A stretch of 64,000 nt of DNA from Salinisphaera hydrothermalis (GCF_040361195.1 NZ_APNE01000003.1), one strand, 5' to 3'; numbered from the stretch's first letter, positions 8,845 to 16,753 are shown. Numbers and translations are program-made. Notes: generated by a model not told the origin, from the sequence alone.

Positions 8845-9630
8845 ATGATGAATCCAGACGTATTTCAGCCGCGGCCCGGCCTGCGGGTCCTGATCACCGC
8901 CGGCGCGACCGGCATCGGCCGGGCGATCGCCGATGCGCTGATCGCGCGCGATGCCCGGGTATGGATCTGCGACGTGTCCGAGGACGCCATCGCCGAGTTC
9001 GTCGAAACCTATCCCCAAGCGCGGGCCACGCTGACCGACGTGCGCTATGAAAAAGAGATGGCGGCGTTCGTCGATGCCGTACATCGCGAATGGGGCGGAG
9101 TCGACGTGGTGCTCAATAACGCGGGTATCGCTGGCGATACCGGGCCGATCGATGAGATATCGCCGGAGAGCTGGCGCAACACCATCGACGTCAACCTCAA
9201 CGGCCAGTTTTACTGTGCCCATCACGCCGCTCCCTTGCTGCGTGAGTCAGAAGGGGTGCTGATCAACATGTCGTCGGTCGCCGGGCGGCTCGGTTATGCC
9301 CAGCGCACGCCGTATTCGGCCACCAAATGGGCGATCGTCGGCCTCACCGAGAGCCTGGCCAAGGAACTCGGTCCGAGCGGAGTACGGGTCAACGCCATCC
9401 TGCCCGGCATCGTGCGCGGGCCCCGCATGGAGGGTGTGATCGCCGACCGCGCCAGGGCGCTCGGCCTGTCGTACGAAGCCATGGAAGCCCAGTATCTGGA
9501 GAAAATCTCGTTGCGGCGCATGGTCGGCCCGGAAGATATCGCCTACATGGTGGTGTTTCTGTGCAGCGAGGCGGGCCGCAATATCTCCGGCCAGGCGCTC
9601 AGCGTCTGCGGCAACGTCGAAACCCTGTAG
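8845..9630 (+). CDS. Short-chain dehydrogenase/reductase, likely sugar or aldonate dehydrogenase
   Basis: This is a 261-residue classical SDR. The cofactor motif is present as TAGATGIG at 18-25, NNAG at 91-94, the catalytic Ser at 143/144, Tyr157 and Lys161 (YSATK). An acidic residue after beta-2 (ICDVSE) favours NAD over NADP. GAGGAG precedes two adjacent ATG codons at 8845 and 8848. It sits between the importer and the 3-dehydrogenase gene. From context it could oxidise the imported sugar at C1 to a lactone, the substrate of the SMP-30 protein, or oxidise an aldonate at C3. Which of the two is not resolved by sequence. Confidence 0.88.
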   Translation: MMNPDVFQPRPGLRVLITAGATGIGRAIADALIARDARVWICDVSEDAIAEFVETYPQARATLTDVRYEKEMAAFVDAVHREWGGVDVVLNNAGIAGDTGPIDEISPESWRNTIDVNLNGQFYCAHHAAPLLRESEGVLINMSSVAGRLGYAQRTPYSATKWAIVGLTESLAKELGPSGVRVNAILPGIVRGPRMEGVIADRARALGLSYEAMEAQYLEKISLRRMVGPEDIAYMVVFLCSEAGRNISGQALSVCGNVETL

Positions 9631-9638
9631 GCGCCGCG

Positions 9639-10583
9639 ATGACTCATCACGTTGCCGTCGTAGGCGCCGGACTCATCGGGCGCGCCTGGGCGATCGTGTT
9701 CGCGCGCGCCGGATTCGACGTGGCGCTGACCGACGTCTCGGCCGAAGCACTGGCCGCCGCGAGCGAAGCGATCGCGGCCTCGGCGCGGGATCTGGCGGCC
9801 GCCGGGGTGGTTCAGGACGCCGATTTCACGACGCATATCCGCTACGAATCCGATCTGGTCAGCGCGCTGGCCGGTGCCGAGTACGCCCAGGAATGCGGCC
9901 CGGAAAAGCTGGACGCCAAGCAGGCGCTGTTCGCCGAACTCGAAGCGGCGAGTTCAGAGGACACGATTCTGGCCAGCTCGACGTCCGGCATTCTTGCTTC
10001 GGATTTCGCCGGTGGGCTGGCACAGCCCGAGCGTTGTCTCGTGGCGCATCCGGTCAACCCGCCCTACCTGATTCCGCTGGTCGAACTGGTGCCGTCGCCG
10101 GCGACCGATCCGGCCGTGGTCGAACGCGCTCGGGCCCTGCTCGAAGCGGCCGGGCAGGTTCCGATCACCGTGCATCGGGAGATTTCGGGTTTCGTGCTCA
10201 ACCGCCTGCAGGGCGCCCTGCTCAACGAGGCGATGCGGCTGGTTAGCGGCGGCTATGTGAGCGCCGAAGATCTCGACAACACTGTCAGGCACGGGCTCGG
10301 TCTGCGCTGGTCGTTCATGGGCCCGCTGGAAACCATCGATCTGAATGCGCCCGGCGGCATTGCCGACTATGCCGCGCGCTACGGCCCGCTGTATGCCGGC
10401 ATGGCCGAAAGCCAGTCTGCAGCACCGGACTGGAGCGCGCCTGCCATCGCCGAACTCGAACGCGCCCGTCGCGTACTGCTGCCCGAAGCCAAGCTCGCCG
10501 AGCGCCAGGCATGGCGCGATCGGCGGCTGATGGCGCTCGCCGCACACAAGCGCGATATGGACAACACCGATCCCGAGAATTGA
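9639..10583 (+). CDS. Lambda-crystallin-type 3-hydroxyacid dehydrogenase (L-gulonate 3-dehydrogenase-like)
   Basis: The 314-residue protein belongs to the 3-hydroxyacyl-CoA dehydrogenase NAD-binding superfamily. The Rossmann motif GAGLIGRAW is near the N-terminus, with an acidic Asp at the end of beta-2; SSTSGI and the HPVNPPYLIPLVE active-site segment follow. The C-terminal GPLETIDLNAPGGIADY region resembles, from memory, CRYL1/L-gulonate 3-dehydrogenase more than carnitine dehydrogenase. It should oxidise the C3 hydroxyl of a free acid to a beta-keto acid. The ATG at 9639, eight bases after the SDR stop, gives the natural N-terminus; the open frame extends farther upstream but only inside the SDR gene. 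The next gene, BKACE, uses exactly this kind of product. Confidence 0.87.
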   Translation: MTHHVAVVGAGLIGRAWAIVFARAGFDVALTDVSAEALAAASEAIAASARDLAAAGVVQDADFTTHIRYESDLVSALAGAEYAQECGPEKLDAKQALFAELEAASSEDTILASSTSGILASDFAGGLAQPERCLVAHPVNPPYLIPLVELVPSPATDPAVVERARALLEAAGQVPITVHREISGFVLNRLQGALLNEAMRLVSGGYVSAEDLDNTVRHGLGLRWSFMGPLETIDLNAPGGIADYAARYGPLYAGMAESQSAAPDWSAPAIAELERARRVLLPEAKLAERQAWRDRRLMALAAHKRDMDNTDPEN

Positions 10584-10595
10584 GGGAGTAAGACA

Positions 10596-11528
10596 ATGGC
10601 CAAGACGAAACCCGTCATCATTACCTGTGCCATCACCGGCGCCATCCATACGCCGTCGATGTCGCCGTATCTGCCGGTCACGCCGGACGAAATCCGCGAT
10701 GCCGCACTCGGCGCGGCCGAGGCCGGGGCGGCGATCGTGCATCTGCACGCCCGCGACCCGGAGACCGGCAAGCCGAGCCAGGAGACGGCGCTGTTCGATC
10801 AGTTCCTGCCGGACATCAAGGCCAAAAGCGACGTGGTGATCAACCTCACCACCGGCGGCGCGCCGACCATGCCGGTCGAGGAGCGCATGGGCCCGGCGCA
10901 TCACTTCGCGCCCGAGCTGGCCTCGCTGAACATGGGGTCGATGAACTTCGGGCTCTACGAAATGCTGGGTCGTTTCAAAGAGTTCGAGCACGACTGGGAG
11001 TATCCGTATCTGGCCGAGAGCGACGACCGGATATTCAAGAACACCTTCCGCGACATCGCTCACATCCTGGACGCCTGCGGCTCGAATGACACCCGCTTCG
11101 AGCTCGAGTGCTACGACATCAATCATCTGTATACGGCCGCTCATTTCCTCGAGCGCGGTCTGCTCAAGGCGCCGTTGTTCATCCAGTCGGTGTTCGGGCT
11201 GCGCGGTGGTATCGCCGGGCATCCCGAGGATTTCATGCACATGAAGCGCACCGCCGATCGCCTGTTCGGCGGCGACTATCACTGGTCGGTACTGGGTGCC
11301 GGGCGCAACCAGATGAATCTAGGCGCAATGTCGGTCGCGATGGGCTCGAACGTACGCGTCGGGCTGGAAGATTCGCTCTGGGACGGTCCGGGCAAGTTGG
11401 CGGCGTCCAACGCCGATCAGGTCCAGCGCATTCGCAGCATCGTCGAAGCACTCGGCCTGCGTGTGGCCACGCCCGATGAGGCCCGCGACATGCTGCGCCT
11501 GAAGGGCGGCGACCAGGTCAATTTCTAG
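10596..11528 (+). CDS. Beta-keto acid cleavage enzyme (BKACE, former DUF849)
   Basis: This 310-residue TIM-barrel protein matches the BKACE family, zinc enzymes that react a beta-keto acid with acetyl-CoA to give acetoacetate plus a new acyl-CoA. Seen are the start VIITCAITGAIHTPSMSPYLPVTP, the zinc ligands in HLHARD (His49, His51), INLTTGGA, NMGSMNFG, FELECYD, the glycine-rich GAGRNQMNLG and VGLEDSLW with the conserved acidic residue. The length is typical. GGGAG precedes the ATG, 12 bases after the dehydrogenase stop. Known members act on 3-dehydrocarnitine, 3-keto-5-aminohexanoate and 3-keto-2-deoxyribonate; the sugar importer and lactonase here favour a sugar-acid substrate. Confidence 0.93.
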   Translation: MAKTKPVIITCAITGAIHTPSMSPYLPVTPDEIRDAALGAAEAGAAIVHLHARDPETGKPSQETALFDQFLPDIKAKSDVVINLTTGGAPTMPVEERMGPAHHFAPELASLNMGSMNFGLYEMLGRFKEFEHDWEYPYLAESDDRIFKNTFRDIAHILDACGSNDTRFELECYDINHLYTAAHFLERGLLKAPLFIQSVFGLRGGIAGHPEDFMHMKRTADRLFGGDYHWSVLGAGRNQMNLGAMSVAMGSNVRVGLEDSLWDGPGKLAASNADQVQRIRSIVEALGLRVATPDEARDMLRLKGGDQVNF

Positions 11529-11561
11529 ATCCGAACCAGACAAAAAGACATCGGAGGAGCC

Positions 11562-12263
11562 ATGAACAAGGAATACGCCTCGGCGGCGGCCGCGCTCGAC
11601 GGGCTGATCGCCGACGGCATGACGTTGGCGGTCGGCGGATTCGGGCTATGCGGCATTCCCGAAGCCCTGATCGCCGCCCTGCGCGATACCGGCAAGCGCG
11701 ATCTGACGGTCGCCAGTAACAATGCCGGCGTGGACGGGTTCGGTCTCGGTCTGCTGCTCGAATCGCGCCAGATCAAGAAAATGATCTCGTCCTACGTCGG
11801 CGAGAACAAGGAATTCGAGCGCCAGTATCTGTCCGGCGAACTGGAGCTGGAATTTGCCCCGCAGGGCACGCTGGCCGAACGCCTGCGGGCAGGCGGCGCC
11901 GGCATCGCGGCGTTCTATACCCGCACGGCTTATGGCACGAAGATCGCCGAGGGCAAGGAGACCCGCGAGTTCGACGGCCACCACTATGTGATGGAACGCG
12001 GTCTGCCCGTCGACGTCGCACTCGTGAAGGCCGAAGTCGCCGACACGGCCGGCAATCTGCGTTTTGCCAAGACCGCCCGCAACTTCAATCCGCTGGCCGC
12101 CATGGCTGGACGAGTCTGCGTGGCCGAGGTCGAACGCATCGTGCCCGCCGGCGAGATCGCGCCTGACGATATCCACCTGCCGGGCATCTACGTCGACCGC
12201 ATCGTGGTCAACGCCGCGCCCGAGAAACGCATCGAGAAACGCACCGTGAGGGAGGCCGCCTGA
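11562..12263 (+). CDS. scoA: 3-oxoacid CoA-transferase, subunit A
   Basis: The 233-residue protein is the alpha subunit of a family I CoA-transferase (succinyl-CoA or acyl-CoA:acetoacetate). Family features are GMTLAVGGFGLCGIPEALI, LTVASNNAG, GENKEFERQYLSGELELEFAPQGTLAERLRAGGAGI and KAEVADTAGNLRF. With subunit B it would activate the acetoacetate released by BKACE, plausibly taking CoA from the hydroxyacyl-CoA made in the same reaction or from succinyl-CoA. GGAGGAG precedes the ATG. It overlaps subunit B by one base, so the two are translationally coupled. The symbol follows common usage; AtoD and DhcA are equivalent names in other contexts. Confidence 0.93.
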   Translation: MNKEYASAAAALDGLIADGMTLAVGGFGLCGIPEALIAALRDTGKRDLTVASNNAGVDGFGLGLLLESRQIKKMISSYVGENKEFERQYLSGELELEFAPQGTLAERLRAGGAGIAAFYTRTAYGTKIAEGKETREFDGHHYVMERGLPVDVALVKAEVADTAGNLRFAKTARNFNPLAAMAGRVCVAEVERIVPAGEIAPDDIHLPGIYVDRIVVNAAPEKRIEKRTVREAA

Positions 12264-12910
12264 TGCCCTGGACCCGCGAAGACATGGCCGCGCGTGCGGC
12301 CGACGAGCTCGAGGACGGCTTCTACGTCAACCTCGGCATCGGCCAGCCCACGCTGGTCGCCAATTACATTCCGGAGGGACTCGATGTCTGGCTGCAATCG
12401 GAAAACGGTCTACTCGGCATCGGCCCGTTCCCGACCGAGGACACGATCGACCCCGATCTGATCAATGCCGGCAAGCAGACCGTGACGGCACTGCCCGGCA
12501 GCAGTTTCTTCGATAACGCCGAATCCTTTGCCATGATCCGCGGCGGGCATATCGATCTGGCCATTCTCGGCGCCATGCAGGTCTCGGCGACCGGCGATCT
12601 GGCCAACTGGATGATCCCGGGCAAGATGGTCAAGGGCATGGGCGGGGCCATGGATCTGGTCGCCGGCGTCAAACGCGTTGTGGTGCTCATGGCGCATACC
12701 GCGAAGGGCGAGCCCAAGATTCTGCCCGAGTGCACGCTGCCACTGACGGGCGTGGGCGTGGTCGATCGCATCATCACCGACCTCGGCGTTATGGATATCA
12801 CCGATGACGGCATCGCCGTAGTCGAAATGGCACCGGGCGTCACTTTCGGCGAAATCCAGGCCGCGACCGGCTGTCCATTGCTCGACCATTGTGAGGCCGC
12901 CCATGCCTGA
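12263..12910 (+). CDS. scoB: 3-oxoacid CoA-transferase, subunit B
   Basis: The 215-residue beta subunit contains the catalytic glutamate motif SENGLLGIG, with Glu47 forming the glutamyl-CoA intermediate. Other conserved stretches are YVNLGIGQPTLVANYIP, FFDNAESFAMIRGGHIDLAILGAMQV, GDLANWMIPGKMVKGMGGAMDL and LPLTG. The start overlaps the subunit A stop (TGATG). Its own end overlaps the thiolase start by eight bases. The A-B-thiolase order is the one used for acetoacetate degradation, and also in the carnitine loci of Pseudomonas. Confidence 0.94.
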   Translation: MPWTREDMAARAADELEDGFYVNLGIGQPTLVANYIPEGLDVWLQSENGLLGIGPFPTEDTIDPDLINAGKQTVTALPGSSFFDNAESFAMIRGGHIDLAILGAMQVSATGDLANWMIPGKMVKGMGGAMDLVAGVKRVVVLMAHTAKGEPKILPECTLPLTGVGVVDRIITDLGVMDITDDGIAVVEMAPGVTFGEIQAATGCPLLDHCEAAHA

Positions 12911-14075
12911 TGTCGCGATCGTGGCCGCCAGACGCACGCCGATCGGCCGTTTCCAGGGCGCATTGGCGCCACTGTCGGCGGTCGATCTCGGGGCGGCGGC
13001 GATTCGTGCAGCCTGTGCCGATCTCGATCCGGCGCGCGTCGACGACGTGTTCATGGGCCACGTGCTGCGCGCCGGCTGCGGCCAGAACACCGCGCGTCAG
13101 GCTGCGATGGCGGCCGGGCTGCCCGAGAGCGTACCGGCCACGGCGATCGACAAGGTCTGTGGTTCGGGGCTGGCGAGCGTGCACGCCGCTGTGCAGGCGA
13201 TTCGGTCCGGCGATGCGACGGCGATCGTTGCGGGCGGCATGGAGAGCATGAGTCAGGCCGCTTATGTGCTGCCCAAGGCCCGCGCCGGTCTGCGCTTGGG
13301 GCACACCGAGCTGGTTGACAGCATGGTCTCGGACGGCCTGTGGGACGCATTCAACGATTATCACATGGGTGTGACGGCCGAAAATCTGGCCCGTCGCTAT
13401 GCCATCGATCGCACAGCCCAGGATGCCTTCGCCGCCGAGTCGCATCGTCGGGCGGCGGCCGCTGTCGGGGCCGGCGCATTCGATGCCGAACTCGCCGCGA
13501 TCGACGTGCCCCAGCGCCGGGGCGACTCGGTCGTCGTCGAACGCGACGAGCAACCGCGGGCCGACACCACGACCGAGTCGCTGGCCCGCCTCAAGCCGGC
13601 TTTCGATCGCGATGGCACGGTGACCGCCGGCAATGCCTCCGCGCTCAACGACGGCGCCGCGGCCCTCGTGCTCATGGATGCCGAGGTCGCCCGAATCGAG
13701 GGCTATCCGATTCTCGCGCGCGTGGCCGAGCTGGCCAGTGTCGGCGTCGATCCGGCCTATATGGGCATCGGCCCCGTGCATGCGGTGCGTCGTTGTCTGG
13801 ATCGGGCCGGTTGGTCGCTCGCCGATGTCGATCTGATCGAGGCCAACGAAGCCTTCGCTGCCCAGGCGCTCGCGGTCGGCGGCGAGCTGGGCTGGGACCC
13901 GAATCGGGTGAACGTCAACGGCGGTGCGATCGCCCTCGGCCACCCGATCGGGGCGTCCGGTGCGCGCGTGCTGGTGACACTGGTCCACGCCATGGCGGCA
14001 CAGGATGCGCGGCGCGGCATCGCCACGTTGTGCATTGGCGGCGGCCAGGGTATTGCGATTGCCGTCGAGCGCTGA
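12903..14075 (+). CDS. Acetyl-CoA C-acetyltransferase (thiolase)
   Basis: The 390-residue protein is a degradative thiolase. The nucleophile is Cys86 in DKVCGSGLAS, followed by GGMESMSQAAYV, the NASALNDGAAALVLM segment, His347 in GHPIGASGAR and Cys377 in CIGGGQG. It would split acetoacetyl-CoA into two acetyl-CoA and so repay the acetyl-CoA used by BKACE. The ATG at 12903 inside the end of scoB is chosen because MPDVAIVAARRTPIG is the normal thiolase N-terminus. It is the last gene of the operon, and an inverted repeat element starts 10 bases after its stop. Confidence 0.94.
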   Translation: MPDVAIVAARRTPIGRFQGALAPLSAVDLGAAAIRAACADLDPARVDDVFMGHVLRAGCGQNTARQAAMAAGLPESVPATAIDKVCGSGLASVHAAVQAIRSGDATAIVAGGMESMSQAAYVLPKARAGLRLGHTELVDSMVSDGLWDAFNDYHMGVTAENLARRYAIDRTAQDAFAAESHRRAAAAVGAGAFDAELAAIDVPQRRGDSVVVERDEQPRADTTTESLARLKPAFDRDGTVTAGNASALNDGAAALVLMDAEVARIEGYPILARVAELASVGVDPAYMGIGPVHAVRRCLDRAGWSLADVDLIEANEAFAAQALAVGGELGWDPNRVNVNGGAIALGHPIGASGARVLVTLVHAMAAQDARRGIATLCIGGGQGIAIAVER

Positions 14076-14085
14076 CCCGGGATTA

Positions 14086-14393
14086 GGGCCTGTTGCCGTT
14101 TCGTGCGGGCCCGCGTTGGCGTCCGCAAATCGTGTCCGGCAAGGCGCGAGCTGCCGCGTCGTGGCGTGCCACGACCCAGACTCGCAACGCCGCCGGGCGC
14201 CCCTGGTTAATTTTTTATGGGCGGCCCAACCCTTCGGGACAAGCGCCCTTAAATTAACGACACGACGGCAATCCAGCGTTGTCGCTCTCTTGCATAGGTC
14301 CACTACGCCACGTTCGCTACGCCTCGTCTTGCCGCCCCTAGTTAATTTTCAGGGAGCGCTTGGCGCGGAGTCGCACGAAACGGCAACAGGCCC
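14086..14393 (-). repeat. MITE-like element, copy B (inverted relative to copy A)
   Basis: This 308-bp element begins GGGCCTGTTGCCGTTTCGTG and ends with its reverse complement. Reverse-complemented, it aligns with copy A at 3564-3858 over nearly all of its length; it differs by a roughly 14-base net insertion (a GAAAATTAACTAGG-like block) and scattered substitutions. Internal palindromes such as GTGGCGTGCCAC are kept. There is no coding capacity for a transposase. The right end coincides with the last base of the TAG stop of the LysR gene, the same geometry as copy A against lacI. Confidence 0.85.
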
Positions 14394-15304
14394 TAGCACC
14401 CGGCGGGGCCGCCCAGCGCCGTGGCCAGCCACCCGGCCACGGTCGTTACGCGGTCGTCGTCTTCGCGGCCGGGCGCGGCATAGAGTGACAGACCGCGCGG
14501 CAGCGTGAGCGATTCGGTCATGGGGCGCACGAGCTGACCATCGGCCAGCAGATGCTCGATACCGCGTTCCCAGCCGAGCCCGATGCCCTGGCCCATGATC
14601 GCGGCCTGCAGTACCACCGGGTAGCTGTCGAAAACCGTACCGTCGCCCAGCGTCGCGCGGCGTTGTACCGCGTCCAGCCATGCCGGCCAGGTCAGCCAGC
14701 CGTCCTGGGGATCATCCCGGCAATGCAGAATCCGGTAATGGCACAGGTCGCGGGCGGTCAGGGTGCCGGCCCCGGCCACGCTCGGCGCACACACCGGAAA
14801 CACGGCGTCGGGTACCGAGAACATCGGTTCGATCGTGCCAGCCGGGCGGGTGCTGCATTGCAGCGCCAGGTCGAATGATTCCTCGGCCTGGGTCAACGGC
14901 TGGGTCGAGGCGTTGACGCGCAGCCGAATGTCCGGATGGGCAGCCTGAAACGCCGGCAGCCGTGGGATCAACCAGTACATGGCGACATACATTTCCGCGA
15001 GCAGCACGATGTCGTCGTGATCGCGGCGGGCGCGTAGTCGGTCCGCGCAGGCGGCGATGCCTTCCAGCCCGCCGGTGACCGCCCGGGCAAGTTCGGCTCC
15101 CGCTTCGGTGAGGTGGACCGCGCGATGGCCTCGGGTGAACAGCGCCACGCCGAGATCGTCTTCCAGCGCTCGGATCTGGCGGCTGATTGCGGCCTGGGTC
15201 AGATGCAGTTCGGCGGCGGCGCGCGTGAAACTTTCCAAACGGGCGGCCGCTTCGAACGGCATAAGGCTGGCGAGCGGCGGCAGGCTACGGCGTAGGCGAT
15301 TCAT
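14393..15304 (-). CDS. LysR-family transcriptional regulator (GcvA/AmpR-like)
   Basis: The 303-residue protein has an N-terminal winged helix-turn-helix: PLASLMPFEAAARLESFTRAAAELHLTQAAISRQIRALE spans residues 10-48, and the LF.RG.R.V.LTEAG motif follows. The effector domain matches the GcvA/DsdC/AmpR branch. It is divergent from a DMT transporter gene with 213 bases between them, which makes that transporter the likely target. A perfect 19-base palindrome lies in the gap. The stop codon is formed at the edge of repeat copy B; the protein length is normal. Confidence 0.88.
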   Translation of the reverse strand: MNRLRRSLPPLASLMPFEAAARLESFTRAAAELHLTQAAISRQIRALEDDLGVALFTRGHRAVHLTEAGAELARAVTGGLEGIAACADRLRARRDHDDIVLLAEMYVAMYWLIPRLPAFQAAHPDIRLRVNASTQPLTQAEESFDLALQCSTRPAGTIEPMFSVPDAVFPVCAPSVAGAGTLTARDLCHYRILHCRDDPQDGWLTWPAWLDAVQRRATLGDGTVFDSYPVVLQAAIMGQGIGLGWERGIEHLLADGQLVRPMTESLTLPRGLSLYAAPGREDDDRVTTVAGWLATALGGPAGC

Positions 15305-15331
15305 GCGTACACATTACGCCAGATTATGCGA

Positions 15332-15350
15332 ACGCGATGAATCATCGCGT
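15332..15350. promoter_or_regulatory. Perfect palindrome in the LysR/DMT intergenic region
   Basis: ACGCGATGA-A-TCATCGCGT is a perfect 19-base inverted repeat, 28 bases upstream of the lysR start. A further half-like GATCATCGCGTT occurs about 30 bases farther toward the DMT gene. Position and symmetry suit a LysR activator site that autoregulates and controls the divergent exporter. The assignment is by position only. Confidence 0.55.
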
Positions 15351-15517
15351 GACGCCGCCCGCCCGCCGGTCGATCATCGCGTTCGATAAAGACGAGCGAT
15401 GCCGTCAGCGAGAGCGTCTGATCTCGGCGCATCGCCATCGGCTGTCGGCCGGGGCGGGCGTCGTGTCAGGCCCATGCTGGCGATGCATCGACCATCCGGA
15501 GCGCATGGAGCGACGTC

Positions 15518-16537
15518 ATGGATCTGTTCGGATTTCGGATATCGCCGGCCGCGGGCGGATTGGGCTGCATCGTGTTCGCGGCGATCGTACTGGCGCTGGG
15601 CGATGGCCTGGTCAAGATTATTTCGGATCAGGTGAGCGTATGGCAGCTGGTGTTCCTCCGGTCGCTTATCGCCGTACCCATGATCGCGCTGCTGGCCATG
15701 TTCGCGCGTTCGTCCGGCATGCTCCGACTACGCCGTCCCGGCTGGGTGGCATTGCGTAGTGTCTTGCTGGTCGGCATGTGGCTCATGGTGTATCTGGCGC
15801 TCACGCGGCTCACCCTGCCCGTTGTGTCCGCAGGCCTGTACACAGCGCCGGTCCTCATTTCGTTGTTCGTGGCGCTACGCCCGGGCCGGGCTCTGACGCG
15901 GATGGAAGGCGTCGGTGTGGCCCTCGGCTTTGTCGGCGTGCTGGTCTTGCTGCGGCCGGGCGGTTCGGCGTTCTTGCCCATGATGCTGCTACCGGTCGGC
16001 GGCGCCGTGTTATATGCGCTGGCGGCACTGATTACGGCCTCGCACTGTCGTCCGGAGTCCCCGCTTGCCATGGCGCTGGCCATGCATGTGCTGTTTCTGA
16101 TCGTCGGCAGCGTGGGGTTGATCGTGGTGCCGATGTTCTCGGCGACGCCGCTTTCCGATCCGGGGTTGGCGTTCATCGCGACCGGATGGCACGCGATCAC
16201 GGTGACTTCGGCGGTTGAGATCGCACCGTTGCTCGCCGGCCTGGCCGTAATCGCCGTGACGGCCAGCATTGCCATGGCACGGGCCTACCAGATGGCACCG
16301 GCGCCGCTGGTGGCGGCTGGCGACTACAGCTATCTCGTGTTCTCCGGGTTCTGGAGCCTTGCGCTATTCGGCCAAGTGCCGGATATGCTGGCGTTGGTCG
16401 GCATGGCGCTCATCGCGCTGGCGGGCGTAGTAGCGACCCGCGGCGACGGCGCGTCGCCACAGTTCGCTTTAAATAACGCCCCCCGCAGCGGCGCCGACCT
16501 TGGCCGTATCGCCGGTCACGAACAGCCGGGGCACTAA
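15518..16537 (+). CDS. DMT-superfamily (EamA) transporter
   Basis: The 339-residue membrane protein has about ten hydrophobic segments in two EamA repeats (roughly residues 12-150 and 160-308). Recognisable features are an early ALGDGLVKIISDQVSVWQLVFLRSL segment and, in the second half, MARAYQMAPAPLVAAGDYSYLVFS, the usual glycine/proline-rich end of an EamA repeat. Members move amino acids, metabolites or drugs, usually outward; the substrate here is unknown. GGAG lies eight bases before the ATG. The last 25 residues are polar and outside the membrane domain. The divergent LysR gene probably regulates it. Confidence 0.85.
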   Translation: MDLFGFRISPAAGGLGCIVFAAIVLALGDGLVKIISDQVSVWQLVFLRSLIAVPMIALLAMFARSSGMLRLRRPGWVALRSVLLVGMWLMVYLALTRLTLPVVSAGLYTAPVLISLFVALRPGRALTRMEGVGVALGFVGVLVLLRPGGSAFLPMMLLPVGGAVLYALAALITASHCRPESPLAMALAMHVLFLIVGSVGLIVVPMFSATPLSDPGLAFIATGWHAITVTSAVEIAPLLAGLAVIAVTASIAMARAYQMAPAPLVAAGDYSYLVFSGFWSLALFGQVPDMLALVGMALIALAGVVATRGDGASPQFALNNAPRSGADLGRIAGHEQPGH

Positions 16538-16573
16538 GCGCCCCGGCCGTCGCCTTAACAGAATCGGCGCTTA
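16535..16573. terminator. Candidate hairpin between convergent DMT and csbD genes
   Basis: TAAGCGCC at 16535-16542 pairs with GGCGCTTA at 16566-16573 around a 23-base loop. The two outer triplets are the stop codons of the two convergent genes. The T-poor loop and flanks make it a weak terminator candidate. Confidence 0.35.
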
Positions 16574-16753
16574 ATCCAGAGCGTCACGAACCTTGTCTTT
16601 GGCTTTGCCGAGCTTGTCCTGGGCCTTGCCCTTGTTCTTCTGGACTTTGCCTTCGGCTTCCTTGTCCTTATCGCCGCTCACTTTGCCGACGGTTTCTTTA
16701 ACCTTACCCTTGATCTTGTCGGCCGTACCTTTCTTGCGATCCTCGTCAATCAT
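16571..16753 (-). CDS. CsbD-family stress-response protein
   Basis: This small 60-residue protein is almost entirely charged: MIDEDRKKGTADKIKGKVKE at the start, then repeated GK.K/AKDK elements. This matches the CsbD family, general-stress proteins of unclear molecular role that are often sigma-S or envelope-stress induced. The ATG at 16753 is chosen over longer in-frame starts because GGAGG sits eight bases upstream and the residues before it are not CsbD-like. It is convergent with the DMT gene and monocistronic. The family call is firm; the function is not known. Confidence 0.88.
   Translation of the reverse strand: MIDEDRKKGTADKIKGKVKETVGKVSGDKDKEAEGKVQKNKGKAQDKLGKAKDKVRDALD

Noticed and set aside
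10596..14075. Carnitine degradation (3-dehydrogenase, BKACE, CoA-transferase, thiolase)
   Set aside because: The same enzyme families serve carnitine in Pseudomonas, but the sugar importer, SMP-30 lactonase and LacI regulator, plus the gulonate-dehydrogenase-like C-terminus, fit a sugar acid better. It is kept as the main alternative, not excluded.
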